Shown one piece after another: positions 62,301 through 64,000 of a DNA stretch of 64,000 nucleotides. The notes beneath the pieces were generated by a model that saw only the letters and a list, made by a program, of their open reading frames with translations, was not told where the DNA came from and ran no database searches. The translations under genes were made by a program, and so were the position numbers. Position 1 is the stretch's first letter; the number at the start of each line of letters is the position of its first letter. Origin of the DNA: Flavobacterium sp. 9R (GTDB lineage Bacteria; Bacteroidota; Bacteroidia; Flavobacteriales; Flavobacteriaceae). The DNA lies in the NCBI RefSeq assembly GCF_902506345.1, contig NZ_LR733413.1, forward strand, positions 1,035,456-1,099,455, read 5' to 3'.

Positions 62301-62349
62301 GACCATTGATGGCTAAAAAGCCCCATTCTTCCTGCTCCTAATACAATGC

Positions 62350-63087
62350 TTAATTAGGAATTAAATCGCAATACCAAAAGCCATAGTCAAAGGCATCTGA
62401 GGCGCTGGTGTCGCAAGCGGTATCGGACGTATCGGTGGTGGCTGGTTTTTCGTATTTTCGGTAGACAACTTCTCCGATTTCAAAATCAATGGGCTGTTTG
62501 AACAAAGGACCATCGAAAGTAAAGGTGTGGAATTCGCCGTTTTCGCCACAAACATCGACGTTTTCTGGTAAATCGTTGATGAAATCTTGGTCAATGATGC
62601 GGCTCACAAAATTTTTGTCCAAATAGCGTTCGTTGACACAAACGACTATGGTTTTGAATCCTAAATCGATAAATTCTTGAATTAGGTCTTTTGTTGGGAT
62701 TTTCCATAACGGGAATACGCCTTTTAAGTCCATCGTGGCGAGTTTGTCCTCGCGGTATTGGCGCAAATCTTCAAGGAAAATATCGCCAAAAATCGAGTGG
62801 GTGATGCCTCTGGTTTTGAGTTGGCTCAAAGTTGTAGCTAAGGCATTTTCGTAAACTTCCATCGTGGGCATTTCTGGAATTTCGACGATTTCGAGTGGTA
62901 AGCCGATGCTTTCAGCTTGTGAGTGCAGCAATTCAACACGAAGACCGTGCATAGAAACACGTTGGTATTTTTGGTTGACACTCGTCAAAAGACAGTCGAT
63001 TTCGAACTCGGGATTTTGTAGTGTTTTGTATAAAGCAAGTGCAGAGTCTTTGCCGCTGCTCCAGTTAAATAAAGCTTTTGTTTTCAA
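62350..63087 (-). CDS. Dph6-like PP-loop ATP pyrophosphatase
   Basis: An approximately 245-residue enzyme of the diphthine-ammonia-ligase-like group of N-type ATP pyrophosphatases. The PP-loop reads FNWSSGKDSALALYKTL. It then shows RVSMHGLRVELLHSQAES, GDIFLEDLRQYREDKL and CGENGEFHTFTFDGPLF, all family marks. I place the start at a TTG at 63087, which gives the usual N-terminus KTKALFNW; the frame continues to a GTG at 63132, but that GTG lies in a repeat-like stretch (CCACTAATTACACC.. ) and the added residues are foreign. The bacterial role is unknown; diphthamide itself is absent from bacteria. Confidence 0.85.
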   Translation of the reverse strand: MKTKALFNWSSGKDSALALYKTLQNPEFEIDCLLTSVNQKYQRVSMHGLRVELLHSQAESIGLPLEIVEIPEMPTMEVYENALATTLSQLKTRGITHSIFGDIFLEDLRQYREDKLATMDLKGVFPLWKIPTKDLIQEFIDLGFKTIVVCVNERYLDKNFVSRIIDQDFINDLPENVDVCGENGEFHTFTFDGPLFKQPIDFEIGEVVYRKYEKPATTDTSDTACDTSASDAFDYGFWYCDLIPN

Positions 63088-63120
63088 TTTGGGGTTTGTT
63101 TTTGTAAGTTGTAAAATTAA

Positions 63121-63330
63121 GAAAGTAGCCACTAATTACACCAATTGCCACTAATTTTTTATGATTATAATCAAATTACTCGAATTCTAGTACAATCTGT
63201 TGATTTGCTTTAATCGATGATTCTGTGTGGTTATTTTTTTTATTCGTAATTAATCAATTAACATTAATAATTCGTGTCATTAAAACACATTTTAATTCGA
63301 GATTCATTAGTGAATTCGTGGCGGATATTT
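63121..63330. repeat. AATTAGTGG/AATTCGTG-type repeat fragments
   Basis: The gap between the Dph6-like gene and the last gene contains GCCACTAATTACACC followed by GCCACTAAT, and later ATTAGTGAATTCGTGGCGGA. Sequences of this AATTAGTGGC/AATTCGTG kind are scattered in flavobacterial intergenic DNA as I remember. Limits are approximate. Confidence 0.4.
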
Positions 63331-63389
63331 TTAAAAGCCGAAGTCCTGTTGTAACTTTGAAATTCAAATCCTATCGAAAATCTGTTTAG

Positions 63390-64000
63390 ATGAAATATAT
63401 TTTTCTTTTTTTAACCTCATTTATTTTTGCACAACAAACGCAATCGGTTGACTTTAAAACAGCTAAGGTTCAATTGTTTGTTAACCCAAAGGATAAAACG
63501 ATTTCGGGTACTGTTACCTATCATTTTAATGTGTTGCGACCCATCGATACGATTAAGATTGATGCGCAAAATATGCAGTTTACCAATGTGAAATTGAACG
63601 ACAAGCCAGTTTCTTTTGTTACCAATGGAAAACAACTGTTGTTAATTTATCCGTTTAAAAAAGGAAAAAAATGGGTGCAGTTTTCTTATGATGCCAAACC
63701 CAAGCAAACCTTGTATTTTATAGGTTCTGAAGAGAACGCCAATTTACAAATTTGGACGCAAGGACAAGGGAAATACACCAGCAATTGGTTTCCGAGTTTT
63801 GATGATGTAAATGAAAAAGTGGTTTTTAACTTGGAGATTGTCTTTGATAAAAACTATCAAGTCATTGCCAATGGAACCTTGAAAGAGAAAATAACGAATG
63901 GCAATAACACTTACTGGCGCTATAGAATGCAAAAGCCTATGAGTTCGTACTTGTTGATGATGGCTATTGGGAGATTTGATAAAAAAACGCAACAATCCAA
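63390..64000 (+). CDS. M1-family peptidase, third copy, 3' end cut by window edge
   Basis: 203 codons plus two bases, open to the right edge. The signal peptide is residues 1-14 (ending TSFIFAQ). The mature N-terminus FKTAKVQLFVNPKDKTISGTVTYHF and the later NWFPSFDDVNEKVVFNLEIVFDKNY are the N-terminal sandwich of gluzincin M1 aminopeptidases (PSFDD as PCFDEP in others). The zinc site is beyond the edge. It differs from the two complete M1 genes here, lacking their APGPAYYQ opening, and looks closer to the classical aminopeptidase N-like group. A TAACTTTG element (63352-63359) lies 30 bp before the ATG. Confidence 0.88.
   Translation, partial: MKYIFLFLTSFIFAQQTQSVDFKTAKVQLFVNPKDKTISGTVTYHFNVLRPIDTIKIDAQNMQFTNVKLNDKPVSFVTNGKQLLLIYPFKKGKKWVQFSYDAKPKQTLYFIGSEENANLQIWTQGQGKYTSNWFPSFDDVNEKVVFNLEIVFDKNYQVIANGTLKEKITNGNNTYWRYRMQKPMSSYLLMMAIGRFDKKTQQS

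Larger units (their letters stand above)
61984..62349. other. 366-bp gene-free stretch with terminator and repeat
   Basis: Holds a terminator (62155-62192) and a stem-loop repeat (62235 onwards). Before them, 62047-62080 has a nested hairpin (GTAGT..ACTAC around ATTGT..ACAAT) and a 24-codon frame that I consider chance. No gene. Confidence 0.4.

Overview
The window is a gene-dense, AT-rich stretch of chromosome that looks like Flavobacterium or a close Flavobacteriaceae relative (Bacteroidota). Evidence for this placement: Bacteroidota-type promoters (TTTG or TTG, about 19-21 bp, then TAnnTTTG), weak Shine-Dalgarno signals, a TonB-dependent receptor, choice-of-anchor and CBM9/barrel proteins, M1 peptidases typical of the group, an exonuclease/GIY-YIG fusion, and flavobacterial interspersed repeats. 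I see no rRNA, CRISPR array, phage, integrase or transposase. Most of the window is ordinary core and accessory chromosome.

Layout: 1-7000 (minus) holds a cut-off outer-membrane barrel gene, a secreted His-rich protein, the run miaA-ubiA-maf-mscS, an exonuclease/GIY-YIG fusion and a YggS-type PLP protein. 7200-12950 (minus) is one probable operon: four overlapping genes for related exported proteins, a DUF6702 protein and an M1 peptidase; it is the least understood unit here. 13000-16800 carries pepE, two identical tRNA-Gly genes and two convergent L,D-transpeptidases. 17000-23700 has a tandem pair of CBM9/DUF5916 proteins and gpmI. 23700-29250 has hbd, a Gfo/Idh oxidoreductase, pcm, a lipoprotein, smpB, a VF530 protein and a small outer-membrane protein.

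29370-33560 (minus) is an operon of an aldose-epimerase-like protein, an acetyltransferase, a membrane-anchored small protein and a TonB-dependent receptor. A second M1 peptidase follows, then agmatine deiminase and N-carbamoylputrescine amidase (together agmatine to putrescine) flanking a choice-of-anchor lipoprotein. 40000-43100 is a run of small accessory genes. 43300-50720 has rpsA with a structured leader, a fasciclin protein, pheT, and aldehyde dehydrogenase plus DUF779 facing an AraC regulator. 51700-58400 (minus) is an RND efflux operon (adaptor, pump, TolC) trailed by a bestrophin. recG, two small proteins, a Dph6-like PP-loop enzyme and the start of a third M1 peptidase close the window.

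No clearly new defence or mobile system was found. The best leads are the four-paralog exported-protein operon, an orphan terminator that suggests a small RNA near 28.3-28.4 kb, the rpsA leader, and a family of stem-loop interspersed repeats. All family assignments are by eye from motifs; no database search was run.
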